Assembly: GCF_000526215.1 (NCBI RefSeq)
Contig: NZ_JAFQ01000004.1
Location: 372,001-436,000, forward strand
Length of the DNA: 64,000 nucleotides
Origin: Nocardia sp. BMG51109
GTDB taxonomy: Bacteria > Actinomycetota > Actinomycetes > Mycobacteriales > Mycobacteriaceae
Direction: 5' to 3'
This document shows positions 55,708-64,000 of this stretch, piece after piece. Each line of letters starts with the position of its first letter. The stretch's first letter is position 1. The notes beneath the pieces are model-generated. The model had not been told where the DNA came from. It made no database searches and worked only from the letters and a program-made list of their open reading frames with translations. Position numbers and translations under genes: made by a program.

Positions 55708-58227
55708 TCACGCCTCGGCGATGGCGGCCAGGGGCGGAGTCCGGGCGGCGTTGACGCCGGGCCAGAGGGCGGCCAGGACGCCCACCACACCCGAGCCGAC
55801 CAGCATCAGCACGATCTGGGTCCAGGGGATGGTGATGGTCGTCAGGCCCAGGTCCTGCAGGGTGCGCAGGAATCCGGCGCCGATGCCCAGGCCCAGCAGC
55901 ACCCCGACGAGCGCACCGAACACCGCGATCAGCATCGACTCCAGGTAGATGGCCCGGCGCACCTGCGCTCGCTGCATGCCGACGGCGCGCAGCATGCCGA
56001 TCTCGCGGCGGCGTTCGACCACCGAGAGCGCGAGGGTGTTGACGATGCCGAGCACGGCGATCACCACCGCCAGCGCCAGCAGCCCGTACAGCACCGCCAG
56101 CGTGGTGTCGATCTGCTGCCCCTGAGTACCCTTGAACTCCTCCCGATCCTGCACCTGCACAACGACGTACGGTGCCGTCGCCTTCTCCAGATCGGTGCGC
56201 ATCGCGGTCGGGTCGGCGCCCGGTACGCCCTCGATCAGCACCAGCACGTCGGTGCGGAACGCCACCGGCATCACCTCGTTGTACATCGCCGGCGCGACCA
56301 CCAGCGGTCCGAGCAGCTGGGTGTCCTTGTAGATCCCGGACACGGTGACGGAAAACTTCTTGTTGTCCAGGCTGGTCAGCTCCACCCGATCACCGGCGTG
56401 CCAATTCCGTTTCCCGGCTTCGGTTTCCGATACCAGAATCTCGTTGTCGCCGAGAGTTCCCGCACCGGAACGGATCTCGTAGTTCAGCACCTGGTCGAGC
56501 CGGCCGTTGGGCGACGTGCCGAACACCTGCTCGTCGCCGACCTTCATCGCCACGCCCCGCACGGAGACCACATCCTGCACGCCCGCAACGTCTTTCGCCG
56601 CCTGCGCGGTACCCAGCGGCACCCCGATCATCTGCGGACCGGCGAGCACGTAGTCGGCCTTCACACCCTTGTCGACCAGTTCCCCGACGCTCGCCTTCGC
56701 CGAGGATCCCAGCATGGCGATCAGCGACACCAGCATCAGACCGAGCGTCAGGGCGAAGGCCGTGGCGGCCGTGCGGCGCGGGTTGCGGATCGCGTTGTTG
56801 CGCGCCATCCGGCCGGTCGGGCCGAACGGCCGCACCAGCACCCCGAGACCGCTCAGCACCGGTCGCGACATCGCGGGCGAGGCGAACAGCACCGCGAAAA
56901 CCAATGCGGCAGCGCCGATTCCGACGGTCAATGCCGCATTGCCACCGGTGTGGCGGGCACCGAGCACCACGAGCACGACGCCGGCCACCGCGAGCACGGC
57001 GCCGATGGCCGTGCGCACCCGCAGCCCCTCCCCGGCCGTCGCGAACTCCTCGCGCATCGCCTGCACCGGCGGAATCTTGGCCGCCCGGCGCGCGGGCGCG
57101 TAGGCGCTGGCCACGGTCACCACCAGCCCCACGCCCAGCGCCGCGAGCACGGTGCGCGGCTGCACCTGCATGGAACCGGTGGGCAGGCCGAGATCGAAGG
57201 CATTGAGCAACGCCGTCAGCCCGAACGCCAGACTCACGCCGCACGCGAGACCGAGGGCGCTGCCGAGCAATCCGATCACGGCCGCCTCGGACACCACCGA
57301 CCAGCCGACCTGCCCGCGACCCGCCCCGACCGCGCGCAGCAGCGCCAGCTCCCGCAACCGCTGCGCCACGATCATCGAGAAGGTGTTGTAGATGATGAAC
57401 GTGCCCACCAGCAGCGCGATCGCGCCGAAGGCGAGCAGGAAGTAGTTGATGAACTTCAGGGCGTCACCGACCTGCGCCTTCAGGTCCTCGATCACCTGGG
57501 CGCCGTCCATCACCTTGTATTCCGGCAGCTCCCGCGCCACCCGGTCGCGCAGCTCCTGATCCGAGACACCCTGCGCGGCGGCCACATCGATATACCCGAC
57601 ATGCTGTCCGTCGGTGAACAACTGGCGCGCCTGTTCGTCGGAGAACAGCACACCGACGAAGCCGCCGGTATCGGACGGCACCTCGTAGACTCCGGTGACG
57701 GTGACGTCGATGATGCCGTGCGACGGGATCAGGATCTTGGCCCGGCCGCCGGGCGACAGGCCCGCCCGGTCGGCGCCCCCGACATTGAGGGCGACCTCCC
57801 CGGCCCGGCTCGGCGCTACACCGTCGACGAACTTCTCCGGCTCCGCGATCGCCCGGTCCGGCGGCAGGTACGACTTGCCCCAGCTGGGCGCGCCGCCGGT
57901 CTGCACCGCGTGCCCGTCCTTCAGCACCACCACCGGGCCCTGCACCGCTGGCGCCACCGCACGCACGCCCTCGGTCGCCGCGACCTTGTCGACGACCTCG
58001 TTCGGAACGCCCAGGGACTGGCGCTCTTTCGGCTCCACCCGCACGTCCACGCCCTTCGCCTGTCCGGCGAAGATGCCGTCGAACGTGCGCTGCAGGGAAT
58101 CGGTGAACACGAAGGAGCCCGCGATGAAGGCGGTGCCGAGGATCACCGACAGCAGCGTCAGCACCAGGCGCACCTTGTGCGCGGCGAGATTACGCAGCGC
58201 CACCTTGCGCATCGGACTGCCTGCCAT
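55708..58227 (-). CDS. ABC transporter permease, FtsX/MacB-type
   Basis: The product is about 839 residues from the ATG at 58227. It has the ten-helix architecture of large actinobacterial FtsX-like permeases: an N-terminal helix (VRLVLTLLSVILGTAFIAG), a periplasmic MacB-like domain, and three helices (INYFLLAFGAIALLVGTFII and following). A central helical pair and a second half with the same order follow (LYGLLALAVVIAVLGIVN, QIVLMLVGSGVVGVLAALWPG). It ends in GVNAARTPPLAAIAEA, the coupling helix motif. It pairs with the ATPase encoded immediately upstream (64-bp gap). The likely roles are lipid or peptide export or envelope maintenance. Confidence 0.93.
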   Translation of the reverse strand: MAGSPMRKVALRNLAAHKVRLVLTLLSVILGTAFIAGSFVFTDSLQRTFDGIFAGQAKGVDVRVEPKERQSLGVPNEVVDKVAATEGVRAVAPAVQGPVVVLKDGHAVQTGGAPSWGKSYLPPDRAIAEPEKFVDGVAPSRAGEVALNVGGADRAGLSPGGRAKILIPSHGIIDVTVTGVYEVPSDTGGFVGVLFSDEQARQLFTDGQHVGYIDVAAAQGVSDQELRDRVARELPEYKVMDGAQVIEDLKAQVGDALKFINYFLLAFGAIALLVGTFIIYNTFSMIVAQRLRELALLRAVGAGRGQVGWSVVSEAAVIGLLGSALGLACGVSLAFGLTALLNAFDLGLPTGSMQVQPRTVLAALGVGLVVTVASAYAPARRAAKIPPVQAMREEFATAGEGLRVRTAIGAVLAVAGVVLVVLGARHTGGNAALTVGIGAAALVFAVLFASPAMSRPVLSGLGVLVRPFGPTGRMARNNAIRNPRRTAATAFALTLGLMLVSLIAMLGSSAKASVGELVDKGVKADYVLAGPQMIGVPLGTAQAAKDVAGVQDVVSVRGVAMKVGDEQVFGTSPNGRLDQVLNYEIRSGAGTLGDNEILVSETEAGKRNWHAGDRVELTSLDNKKFSVTVSGIYKDTQLLGPLVVAPAMYNEVMPVAFRTDVLVLIEGVPGADPTAMRTDLEKATAPYVVVQVQDREEFKGTQGQQIDTTLAVLYGLLALAVVIAVLGIVNTLALSVVERRREIGMLRAVGMQRAQVRRAIYLESMLIAVFGALVGVLLGLGIGAGFLRTLQDLGLTTITIPWTQIVLMLVGSGVVGVLAALWPGVNAARTPPLAAIAEA

Positions 58228-58291
58228 CACCGAACCCCCACCATCGTCCGGGAAACCCGATCGTCGCCGCCGGCCGCCGCGCGATCGTCAC

Positions 58292-59062
58292 TCACAGCGC
58301 CTCCAGCGACTTCATCCGGTCCAGTACGGATTCGGCTGTGGGACCACGCATTTCGTCGACGATGCGGCCGTCGGCCAGGAACACCACCCGGTCGGCGTAC
58401 GCGGCCGCGTGCGGTTCGTGCGTCACGATCACCACGGTCTGGCCGAACTCGTCGACCGACGCGCGCAGGATCGACAGCACCTCACCCGACGACCGCGAAT
58501 CCAGGTTGCCGGTGGGCTCGTCGCCGAAGATGATGTCGGGCTTACCGGCCAGCGCCCGCGCGCAGGCCACCCGCTGCTGCTGACCGCCGGACAGCTCGCT
58601 CGGGCGGTGCTCGAGCCGGTCGCCGAGCCCGAGCCGCTTGATCACCGTCTCCAGCCATTCGTGATCGGGACGGCGGCCGGCGATATCCAGCGGCAGCGTG
58701 ATGTTCTCCGCCGCCGTCAGGGTCGGCACCAGGTTGAACGCCTGGAACACGAAGCCGATGCGGTCGCGCCGCAGCGTGGTCATCTGTTTGTCGGACAGCC
58801 GCGTCAGATCGGTGTCGCCGATGCTCACCGTGCCGCTGGTGACGCTGTCGAGCCCGGCCAGGCAGTGCATGAGCGTCGACTTCCCGGAACCGGACGGGCC
58901 CATGATGGCGGTGAACTCGCGGTGCGCGAATTCGGTCGACACCCCGTCCAGGGCCAGGACCCGGGTATCTCCCGAGCCGTACTGCTTCACCAGATCGGTC
59001 GCGCGGGCCGCGGCCGTGGTGGGACTCGGGGCCGGTTCGGTGCTCGGGGCATCGGCAATCAT
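58292..59062 (-). CDS. ABC transporter ATP-binding protein (LolD/MacB-type)
   Basis: The product is 256 residues from the ATG at 59062 (an upstream frame overlaps the divergent gene). It has Walker A GPSGSGKST, the Q-loop FVFQAFNLVPTLTAAEN, the signature LSGGQQQRVACARAL, Walker B IIFGDEPTGNLD and the H-loop VTHEPHAAAYADR. It energises the FtsX-like permease encoded downstream. It is divergent from the PAP2 gene with a 97-bp region between. Confidence 0.95.
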   Translation of the reverse strand: MIADAPSTEPAPSPTTAAARATDLVKQYGSGDTRVLALDGVSTEFAHREFTAIMGPSGSGKSTLMHCLAGLDSVTSGTVSIGDTDLTRLSDKQMTTLRRDRIGFVFQAFNLVPTLTAAENITLPLDIAGRRPDHEWLETVIKRLGLGDRLEHRPSELSGGQQQRVACARALAGKPDIIFGDEPTGNLDSRSSGEVLSILRASVDEFGQTVVIVTHEPHAAAYADRVVFLADGRIVDEMRGPTAESVLDRMKSLEAL

Positions 59063-59159
59063 GCCCTCCAGTGTTCCGGGAGGGGGGCGGTCTCGCCATC
59101 GGGATAATCCCCCAATACCCGGGGGCACCGGCACTCCGGCGCCGCCTACCCTCGTGACC

Positions 59160-59906
59160 ATGATCTGGACTGCGCTACCCCTGCTCATAGTGGCTGTCGC
59201 GGTCGTGCTCGGCGGCCTCTGGGCGGCGCGCCGCGCCGGGATCCGCGGCCCGGTCGTCGTCGCCGGATTCGCCGCGGCCGCCGCCGAACTCACCGCGGGC
59301 GCGCTCGCGCAGGGCGGCGCTACCCGGATCGACCCCGCCGTCATGCGGTGGGCGCTCGCGCAGCGCACCGACGGGCTGACGACGGGCATGCGGGTGATCT
59401 CGGACCTCGGCAGCACCGCCGCGATGACGATCGTGGCGGTCGTCACCGGAGCGTGGCTGGCGTACCGGCGGCGCCGGCGGCTGGTGCTGCTGACGGCGAC
59501 GGTGTCCGCGGGCGGCGGGCTGACCGTGGTCACGGTGAAGGCGCTGGTCGGACGGTCGCGTCCGTCGGTCGATCACCTGGTGAGCGTGGTCGGTCCCGCG
59601 TTTCCGTCCGGACACGCACTGGGTTCGACGGCCGTCGTGGGCGTGGTCGCCGCGGTCGCGGTGCTGTCGCTGCGGCGGCGGGCCGCGAGGCTCGCGGTGG
59701 GCGCGACCGCCGTCGTGTTCATCCTGGCGGTGGGGGTGTCACGGGTGTATCTCGGCGTGCACTGGCCCACCGATGTGCTCGCGGGCTGGATGTTCGGAGC
59801 CCTGTGGGTGAGCGCCGGCGTGACGGTCCTGCTGCGGTCGCGGCGACGGGCCGCGCGCCGCGCGCACCTGCCCGCCGGCGACCTCAGCCGCCCAGTGCCG
59901 CGATGA
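59160..59906 (+). CDS. PAP2-family membrane phosphatase
   Basis: The product is 248 residues from the ATG at 59160, or 250 from a GTG two codons earlier. It has six predicted membrane helices. The phosphatase signature is complete: KALVGRSRP, PSGHALGSTAVVG and SRVYLGVHWPTDVLAG. Members remove phosphate from lipid phosphates such as undecaprenyl or decaprenyl pyrophosphate, or phosphatidic acid; the substrate here is not known. The last 23 bases overlap the end of the convergent kinase gene. Confidence 0.92.
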   Translation: MIWTALPLLIVAVAVVLGGLWAARRAGIRGPVVVAGFAAAAAELTAGALAQGGATRIDPAVMRWALAQRTDGLTTGMRVISDLGSTAAMTIVAVVTGAWLAYRRRRRLVLLTATVSAGGGLTVVTVKALVGRSRPSVDHLVSVVGPAFPSGHALGSTAVVGVVAAVAVLSLRRRAARLAVGATAVVFILAVGVSRVYLGVHWPTDVLAGWMFGALWVSAGVTVLLRSRRRAARRAHLPAGDLSRPVPR

Positions 59907-61170
59907 CGATCAGCACCACCACCAGTAACACCACCGTGCCGACGATCAGGCCGATGATCAGCCCGTTGTTCGACTTGCCCTGCTGCGGCGGCGGATAACC
60001 GTACCCGCCCGGCCGGGTGTACGGCGGCGGTTGCTGCTGGTACACCGGCTGCGGGGGCGGCGTCGCCGAGCGCACCGACGCCGGTGGCGGCATCTGCCCC
60101 GCCGCCGGCTGCTGCATCGGACCCGCGGTGTGCTGCGGTACCGGACCACCCGTGTGCTGCGGCGCCGGACCACCCGTGTGCTGCTGCATCGGACCCGCGG
60201 TATGCATGCCGGGCCCGGTCGGGGGCCGCTGCCCCATCGGCGGCGGCGCGACGGGCGCGCTCGGGCCGGTGCCCGGACGGCCCGGTGCCGCCGGACCGCC
60301 GAACTGCCCGCCCGCCACCGGCATCGGCGGCGCGCTGGGTGAGGCGAACGTGCGCCGGGCGGCGGCGGCGAAATCGGCGCAGGTGGCGAAGCGGTCGTCG
60401 GGCCGCTTCGCCATCGCCTTGAGCAACACGTTGTCCAGCGCCGCGGGCAGCCCCTGGCGCACGCTGCTCAGCGCGGGCGGCGGCCCCTGCAGATGGCCGC
60501 GGATCACCGCGGCCGGATTGGGCGCGGTGAACGGGCCGCGGCCGGTGAACAACCAGAACAGGCTGCACGCCAGCGAATACTGGTCCGAGCGGCCGTCCAG
60601 CGACGCGCCGGTGAGCTGCTCGGGCGAGGCGTAGGCCAGGGTCGCGGTGAACGTCCCGGTCTGGGTCAGGTGGCCGCCGTCGTCGCGCAGCCGGGCGATG
60701 CCGAAGTCGGTGAGATAGACGCGCTCACCCTTGCCGCCGGTCGACTTGGCCAGCAACATATTTCCCGGCTTCACATCGCGGTGCAGCACGCCGTTGCCGT
60801 GCGCGTAGTCCAGCGCCTCGGCGACCTCCTGCACGACCTGCACCGCCCGCTCCGGCGGCAGCTTGCGCGGATCCAGGCTGGCGGCGTCGATACCGTCGAT
60901 GAACTGCATGGAGATCCACAGCTGGCCGTCCTCGAGACCGCGGTCGTAGACCGTGACGATCTTCGGATGATCGAGCTGGGCGACCAGATCGGCTTCGCGT
61001 TCGAAGCGGGCGCGAATCTCGTCGTCGGACACCATCTCCCGGTTCAGCAGCTTCAGCGCCGTCATGCGCGGTAACCGCGGATGTTTGGCCAGATAGACCG
61101 AGCCCATGCCACCGCGGCCCAGTTGCCGCTCGATGACATAACCGGCGAAGACGTCTCCGTTGGCCAGCAT
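59884..61170 (-). CDS. membrane-anchored Ser/Thr protein kinase without sensor domain
   Basis: The product is 428 residues from the ATG at 61170, preceded by GGGAGC. A PknB-type kinase domain (about 8-270) has the glycine loop LGRGGMGSVY, ALKLL with the ATP Lys, HRDVKPGNMLL, LTDFGIARL (DFG) and YASPEQL. A Pro/Gln/Gly/His-rich linker with repeated units (PQHTGGP, GPMQQ) follows. The protein ends in one membrane helix (GLIIGLIVGTVVLLVVVLIV) and has almost no extracellular part, so it cannot bind muropeptides like PknB. It may respond to lipids or partner proteins. Confidence 0.93.
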   Translation of the reverse strand: MLANGDVFAGYVIERQLGRGGMGSVYLAKHPRLPRMTALKLLNREMVSDDEIRARFEREADLVAQLDHPKIVTVYDRGLEDGQLWISMQFIDGIDAASLDPRKLPPERAVQVVQEVAEALDYAHGNGVLHRDVKPGNMLLAKSTGGKGERVYLTDFGIARLRDDGGHLTQTGTFTATLAYASPEQLTGASLDGRSDQYSLACSLFWLFTGRGPFTAPNPAAVIRGHLQGPPPALSSVRQGLPAALDNVLLKAMAKRPDDRFATCADFAAAARRTFASPSAPPMPVAGGQFGGPAAPGRPGTGPSAPVAPPPMGQRPPTGPGMHTAGPMQQHTGGPAPQHTGGPVPQHTAGPMQQPAAGQMPPPASVRSATPPPQPVYQQQPPPYTRPGGYGYPPPQQGKSNNGLIIGLIVGTVVLLVVVLIVIAALGG

Positions 61171-61362
61171 GCCCGCTCCCATTCCCGTGCCGCGCACCGG
61201 AACCCGCCAGCGCACGGCAGTACCGCAGATGAACCCCCGTCGCCGCCCTCGACCGACCACGGAAAACACCGAAACCATAGCAGTCCGGGGCAAGCGGCAC
61301 GTCCTCCCGGGGAGGGGCCTGCCGTATCGGCGTTTGTCGGTGGCGGCCTATACCCTCGACCC

Positions 61363-62133
61363 ATGCGCATTGGGGCACACGTCCGTCAAGACAGTGATCC
61401 GATCGGCTTCGGCGAGCGGCTCGGCGCCGAGGTCATCCAGATGTTCGTGGTAGATCCGCAGAGCTGGGACAAGCCGCAGCCGCACCCGCGGGCCGAGGAG
61501 ATCAAGGCCAGCCCGATCGACGTGGTGGTGCACTCCTCCTATCAGATCAACGTGGCCAGCACGAACAACCGGCTGCGCATGCCCTCGCGCAACGCGGTGG
61601 CCCAGCAGGCGCAGGCGGCGGCCGATCTGGGTGCGTTCGGGCTGGTCGTGCACGGCGGGCACGTCCGCTCCGATGCCGAGATCGAGGCGGGAATCGTCAA
61701 CTGGCGCAAGCTGTTCGAACGCCAGCAGGACAAGGGCGGCTTCGCGGTCCCGATCCTGATCGAGAACACCGCGGGCGGGAATCACGCGATGGCACGGCAT
61801 TTCGATTCCATCGCCCGGGTCTGGGACGCGGTCGGCGATTTCGGCGCGGGCTTCTGCCTGGACACCTGCCACGCCTGGGCCGGCGGCGAGGAGCTGATCG
61901 GCGTGGTGGACCGGATCAAGGCCATCACCGGCCGCATCGACCTGGTGCACCTGAACTCCTCGCGCGACGATTTCAACTCCGGCGCCGACCGGCACGCGAA
62001 CTTCGCCGACGGCACCATCGATCCGCAGCTGCTCGCCGAGGTGTGCCGCACGGCCGGGGCGCCGGTGGTGCTGGAGACCCCGGCCGACGGCGTCGCCGAG
62101 GATCTGGCGTATCTGCGCGAGCACGTGGGCTGA
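61363..62133 (+). CDS. nfo: endonuclease IV (deoxyribonuclease IV)
   Basis: The product is 256 residues from the ATG at 61363, just after a CTATACCCTC element that may give a short leader. It is a TIM-barrel AP endonuclease that cuts 5' to abasic sites in base excision repair. Its zinc ligands appear in order: [30 protein letters not shown] (Glu), [30 protein letters not shown] (His, Asp, His) and LETP (Glu). The length matches mycobacterial End/Nfo (252). It stands alone, between the divergent kinase and the dioxygenase. Confidence 0.94.
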   Translation: MRIGAHVRQDSDPIGFGERLGAEVIQMFVVDPQSWDKPQPHPRAEEIKASPIDVVVHSSYQINVASTNNRLRMPSRNAVAQQAQAAADLGAFGLVVHGGHVRSDAEIEAGIVNWRKLFERQQDKGGFAVPILIENTAGGNHAMARHFDSIARVWDAVGDFGAGFCLDTCHAWAGGEELIGVVDRIKAITGRIDLVHLNSSRDDFNSGADRHANFADGTIDPQLLAEVCRTAGAPVVLETPADGVAEDLAYLREHVG

Positions 62134-62188
62134 ACACGGTTTCGATCGGACTGACCACAAACCTGGTTCCCGGCGGGCGCCGGTGGTG

Positions 62189-62215
62189 TTCTCGAAACGT
62201 TGTACGTTTCGAGAA
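62189..62215. promoter_or_regulatory. perfect 27-bp inverted-repeat operator before the TauD gene
   Basis: TTCTCGAAACG (62189-62199) and CGTTTCGAGAA (62205-62215) are exact reverse complements with five bases between. It ends ten bases before the ATG and its last bases merge with the AAAGGG ribosome-binding site. This fits a TetR-type repressor site blocking initiation. No regulator is adjacent. Confidence 0.7.
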
Positions 62216-62225
62216 AGGGCTCGGT

Positions 62226-63155
62226 ATGTCAGTCGATCAGGCAGCGGACACCGTGACAGTCGTCAAGCTCGGCACCCACATCGGCGCACGGATCGATGGG
62301 GTCCGGCTGGGTGGTGAACTCGCCCCGGAGACAGTCGCCGCCATCCGGGCCGCGCTCAACGAGCACAAGGTGATCTTCTTCCGCGATCAGCACCACCTGA
62401 CCGAGGACGGACAGTACGAATTCGCCGAACTGCTCGGCACCCCCACCACGCCACACCCCACCGTCACCTCGGCGGGCGTGAAGAGCCTGGCCATCGATTC
62501 CGAGCGCGGCCGCGCCAACAGCTGGCACACCGACGTCACCTTCGTCGACCGCGTCCCGAGGGCCTCGATCCTGCGCGCGGTCACGCTGCCCAGCTACGGC
62601 GGCTCGACCACCTGGGCCTCCACCGTCGCCGCCTACGACTCGCTGCCCGAACCGCTGAAGCGGCTGGCCGAGAGCCTGCGTGCGCGGCACACCAATCAGT
62701 ACGACTACGCGGCCGCCCAGGACGATTCGCCCGACGAGAAGGCCCAGGCCTACCGCGCCGAGTTCCGGTCCACCTACTACGAGACCGAACATCCGCTGGT
62801 GCGCGTGCATCCCGAGACCGGCGAACGCGCCCTGCTGCTCGGCCATTTCGTGAAGCAGATCGTCGGGCTGCCCAGCAACGAATCGCGCGCCCTGTTCCAG
62901 CTGTTCCAGGACCGGGTCACCCGCCTCGAGCACACCACCCGCTGGCACTGGGCCCTCGGCGACGTCGCCATCTGGGACAACCGCGCCACCCAGCACTACG
63001 CGATCGACGACTACGACGGCACCGAACACCGCAAGCTGACCCGCATCACGCTGGCCGGCGACATTCCCGTCGGCATCGACGGCACGCCGAGCACCGTGAT
63101 CGCCGGCAATGCCGAGCACTACTCGGTCGTCGACCCGGTCGTCCGGGCAGCATGA
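62226..63155 (+). CDS. TauD/TfdA-family iron/2-oxoglutarate dioxygenase
   Basis: The product is 309 residues from the ATG at 62226, shortly after AAAGGG. It has the iron triad in NSWHTDVTF (His and Asp near residue 100) and [11 protein letters not shown] (His near 258), and the 2-oxoglutarate Arg in HRKLTRITL. Members hydroxylate taurine, alkyl sulphates or other substrates using 2-oxoglutarate and oxygen. The substrate is unknown. The perfect operator upstream shows tight regulation. It precedes the CoA-transferase gene by 132 bp on the same strand. Confidence 0.93.
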   Translation: MSVDQAADTVTVVKLGTHIGARIDGVRLGGELAPETVAAIRAALNEHKVIFFRDQHHLTEDGQYEFAELLGTPTTPHPTVTSAGVKSLAIDSERGRANSWHTDVTFVDRVPRASILRAVTLPSYGGSTTWASTVAAYDSLPEPLKRLAESLRARHTNQYDYAAAQDDSPDEKAQAYRAEFRSTYYETEHPLVRVHPETGERALLLGHFVKQIVGLPSNESRALFQLFQDRVTRLEHTTRWHWALGDVAIWDNRATQHYAIDDYDGTEHRKLTRITLAGDIPVGIDGTPSTVIAGNAEHYSVVDPVVRAA

Positions 63156-63287
63156 CGTAGAGCGACACGATCCGGCCCCGGTTCACCGCGCGCCGAGGCA
63201 GGAGACGGCTCTACTCGCCGGGGCCGGCCGTGGCGGTCGACTCTCCTACCGTCACAGCCGTCCCCTTCCGGGTGGTTGAATCGGGGC

Positions 63288-64000
63288 ATGGAGATTCGGC
63301 CGCTGGACGGTGTGCGGGTGCTGGAACTCGGCAATTACATCGCGGCGCCGACCGCCGGGCGCATCCTCGGCGACTTCGGCGCCGAGGTGATCAAGGTCGA
63401 GCGCCCGAAAACCGGTGACGAACTGCGCAATTGGCGCCTCTACGGCGGCGACACCTCGATGCTGTACCGCACCGTCAACCGCAACAAGAAGTCGATCACG
63501 CTCGACCTGCGCTCGGCCGAGGGCCGGGCGGCCGTGCTGGATCTGATCCGGCAGTGCGATGTGCTGCTGGAGAATTTCCGGCCCGGCATGCTGGAGCGCT
63601 GGGGGCTGGGCCCGGAGGTGCTCTCCGTGGCCAATCCGGATCTGGTGATCACCCGGATCTCCGCCTACGGTCAGACCGGCCCGATGGCCCAGCGGCCCGG
63701 ATTCGCGGCGGTCGCGGAGGCGGTCGGCGGGCTGCGCGAACTGGTGGGCGACCCGGACCGGCCGCCGGTGCGGGTCGGCGTCTCGATCGGCGATTCGATC
63801 GCCGGCGTCTACGCCGCCTTCGGCACGGTGATGGCGCTGTTCCAGCGCGACCGGGCGACCGACCCGATCCCGTTGTCGCAGCGCATCATCGACGTGGCGC
63901 TCAACGAGTCGATCCTGTCGATGATGGAATCGCTGGTCCCCGACTACTTCGCCTACGGCATCCGGCGCGAGCGCGTCGGCGGCCGGATGGAGGGCATCGC
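63288..64000 (+). CDS. CaiB/BaiF family III CoA-transferase (3' end outside window)
   Basis: The frame starts at the ATG at 63288 and is still open at the window edge, giving 237 residues of a protein normally about 390. It has LDGVRVLELGNYIAAPTAGR at the N-terminus, EVIKVERP and SITLDLRSAEGR. The conserved catalytic Asp is likely in VSIGDSIAGVYAAFG (near residue 169). Family III enzymes move CoA between carboxylic acids. The substrate is not predictable from the part seen. Confidence 0.92.
   Translation, partial: MEIRPLDGVRVLELGNYIAAPTAGRILGDFGAEVIKVERPKTGDELRNWRLYGGDTSMLYRTVNRNKKSITLDLRSAEGRAAVLDLIRQCDVLLENFRPGMLERWGLGPEVLSVANPDLVITRISAYGQTGPMAQRPGFAAVAEAVGGLRELVGDPDRPPVRVGVSIGDSIAGVYAAFGTVMALFQRDRATDPIPLSQRIIDVALNESILSMMESLVPDYFAYGIRRERVGGRMEGI

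Overview
The window reads as a contiguous piece of a high-GC, mycolic-acid-type actinobacterial chromosome. A Nocardia-like member of the Nocardiaceae fits best. Two things point there: strong third-position GC in nearly every gene, and a gene order that follows, with rearrangements, the Mycobacterium tuberculosis Rv3229c-Rv3268 region (secA1, Rv3235-like, desaturase and reductase, hpf, comF, lpqB-mtrB-mtrA, tmk, ahcY, alkB, fbiAB, whiB2, manB-TobH-manA, manC-wbbL-rmlD, an LCP ligase and a TIGR03089 protein). I see no rRNA or tRNA gene, no insertion sequence, no CRISPR array and no prophage.

Layout. At 1-3.6 kb there is a small accessory edge: a partial alpha/beta hydrolase, a Cys-motif protein, a WYL regulator divergent from a VOC protein, and a family 2 glycosyltransferase. 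At 3.7-13.6 kb lie secA1 and lipid genes: a WS/DGAT-like acyltransferase, a flavin/2Fe-2S reductase and two tandem DesA3-type desaturases. At 13.6-17.5 kb come bluB with an overlapping P-loop kinase, a fused HadA/HadB-type dehydratase and a thiolase. At 17.6-29.1 kb lie hpf, comF, the mtrA-mtrB-lpqB envelope signalling operon, tmk, a secreted GDPD, ahcY and alkB. At 29.4-34.3 kb are fbiA-fbiB (coenzyme F420) with a Nudix gene, divergent from whiB2, then two small conserved genes.

At 34.8-48.2 kb sits cell-wall sugar metabolism. Phosphomannomutase, a TobH protein, ManA and ManC make GDP-mannose; RmlD and WbbL make and transfer the rhamnose of the arabinogalactan linker; an LCP ligase attaches the polymer to peptidoglycan. 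A CDF transporter, a carotenoid-desaturase-like flavoprotein, a TetR regulator and a PIN-toxin remnant interrupt this block. At 48.2-64 kb the content is more variable: a P450, a carboxylesterase, a SelW-like protein, a two-gene cassette of a zinc-hook ATPase and a small helical partner, a DinB protein, a 27-residue peptide gene, a FtsX-type ABC exporter, a PAP2 phosphatase, a Ser/Thr kinase, endonuclease IV, a TauD dioxygenase with a perfect operator, and a truncated CaiB/BaiF CoA-transferase.

Most noteworthy are four things. First, the 805-residue zinc-hook ATPase has a C-terminal HEPN-like R-x3-E and R-x6-H signature and overlaps a small gene with a similar pattern; it resembles the RloC/PrrC tRNase type and is a candidate defence or stress system. 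Second, a short repeat element lies in frame inside the phosphomannomutase gene (three tandem 72-bp copies) and in the N-terminal coding part of manC, where it is read in the opposite sense. Third, a 19-bp motif is shared by the reductase and second desaturase promoters. Fourth, several catalytic or structural deviations stand out: a Ser in the WS/DGAT active site, a metallopeptidase-family protein without its HExxH, and a MtrB with a roughly 166-residue acidic tail.
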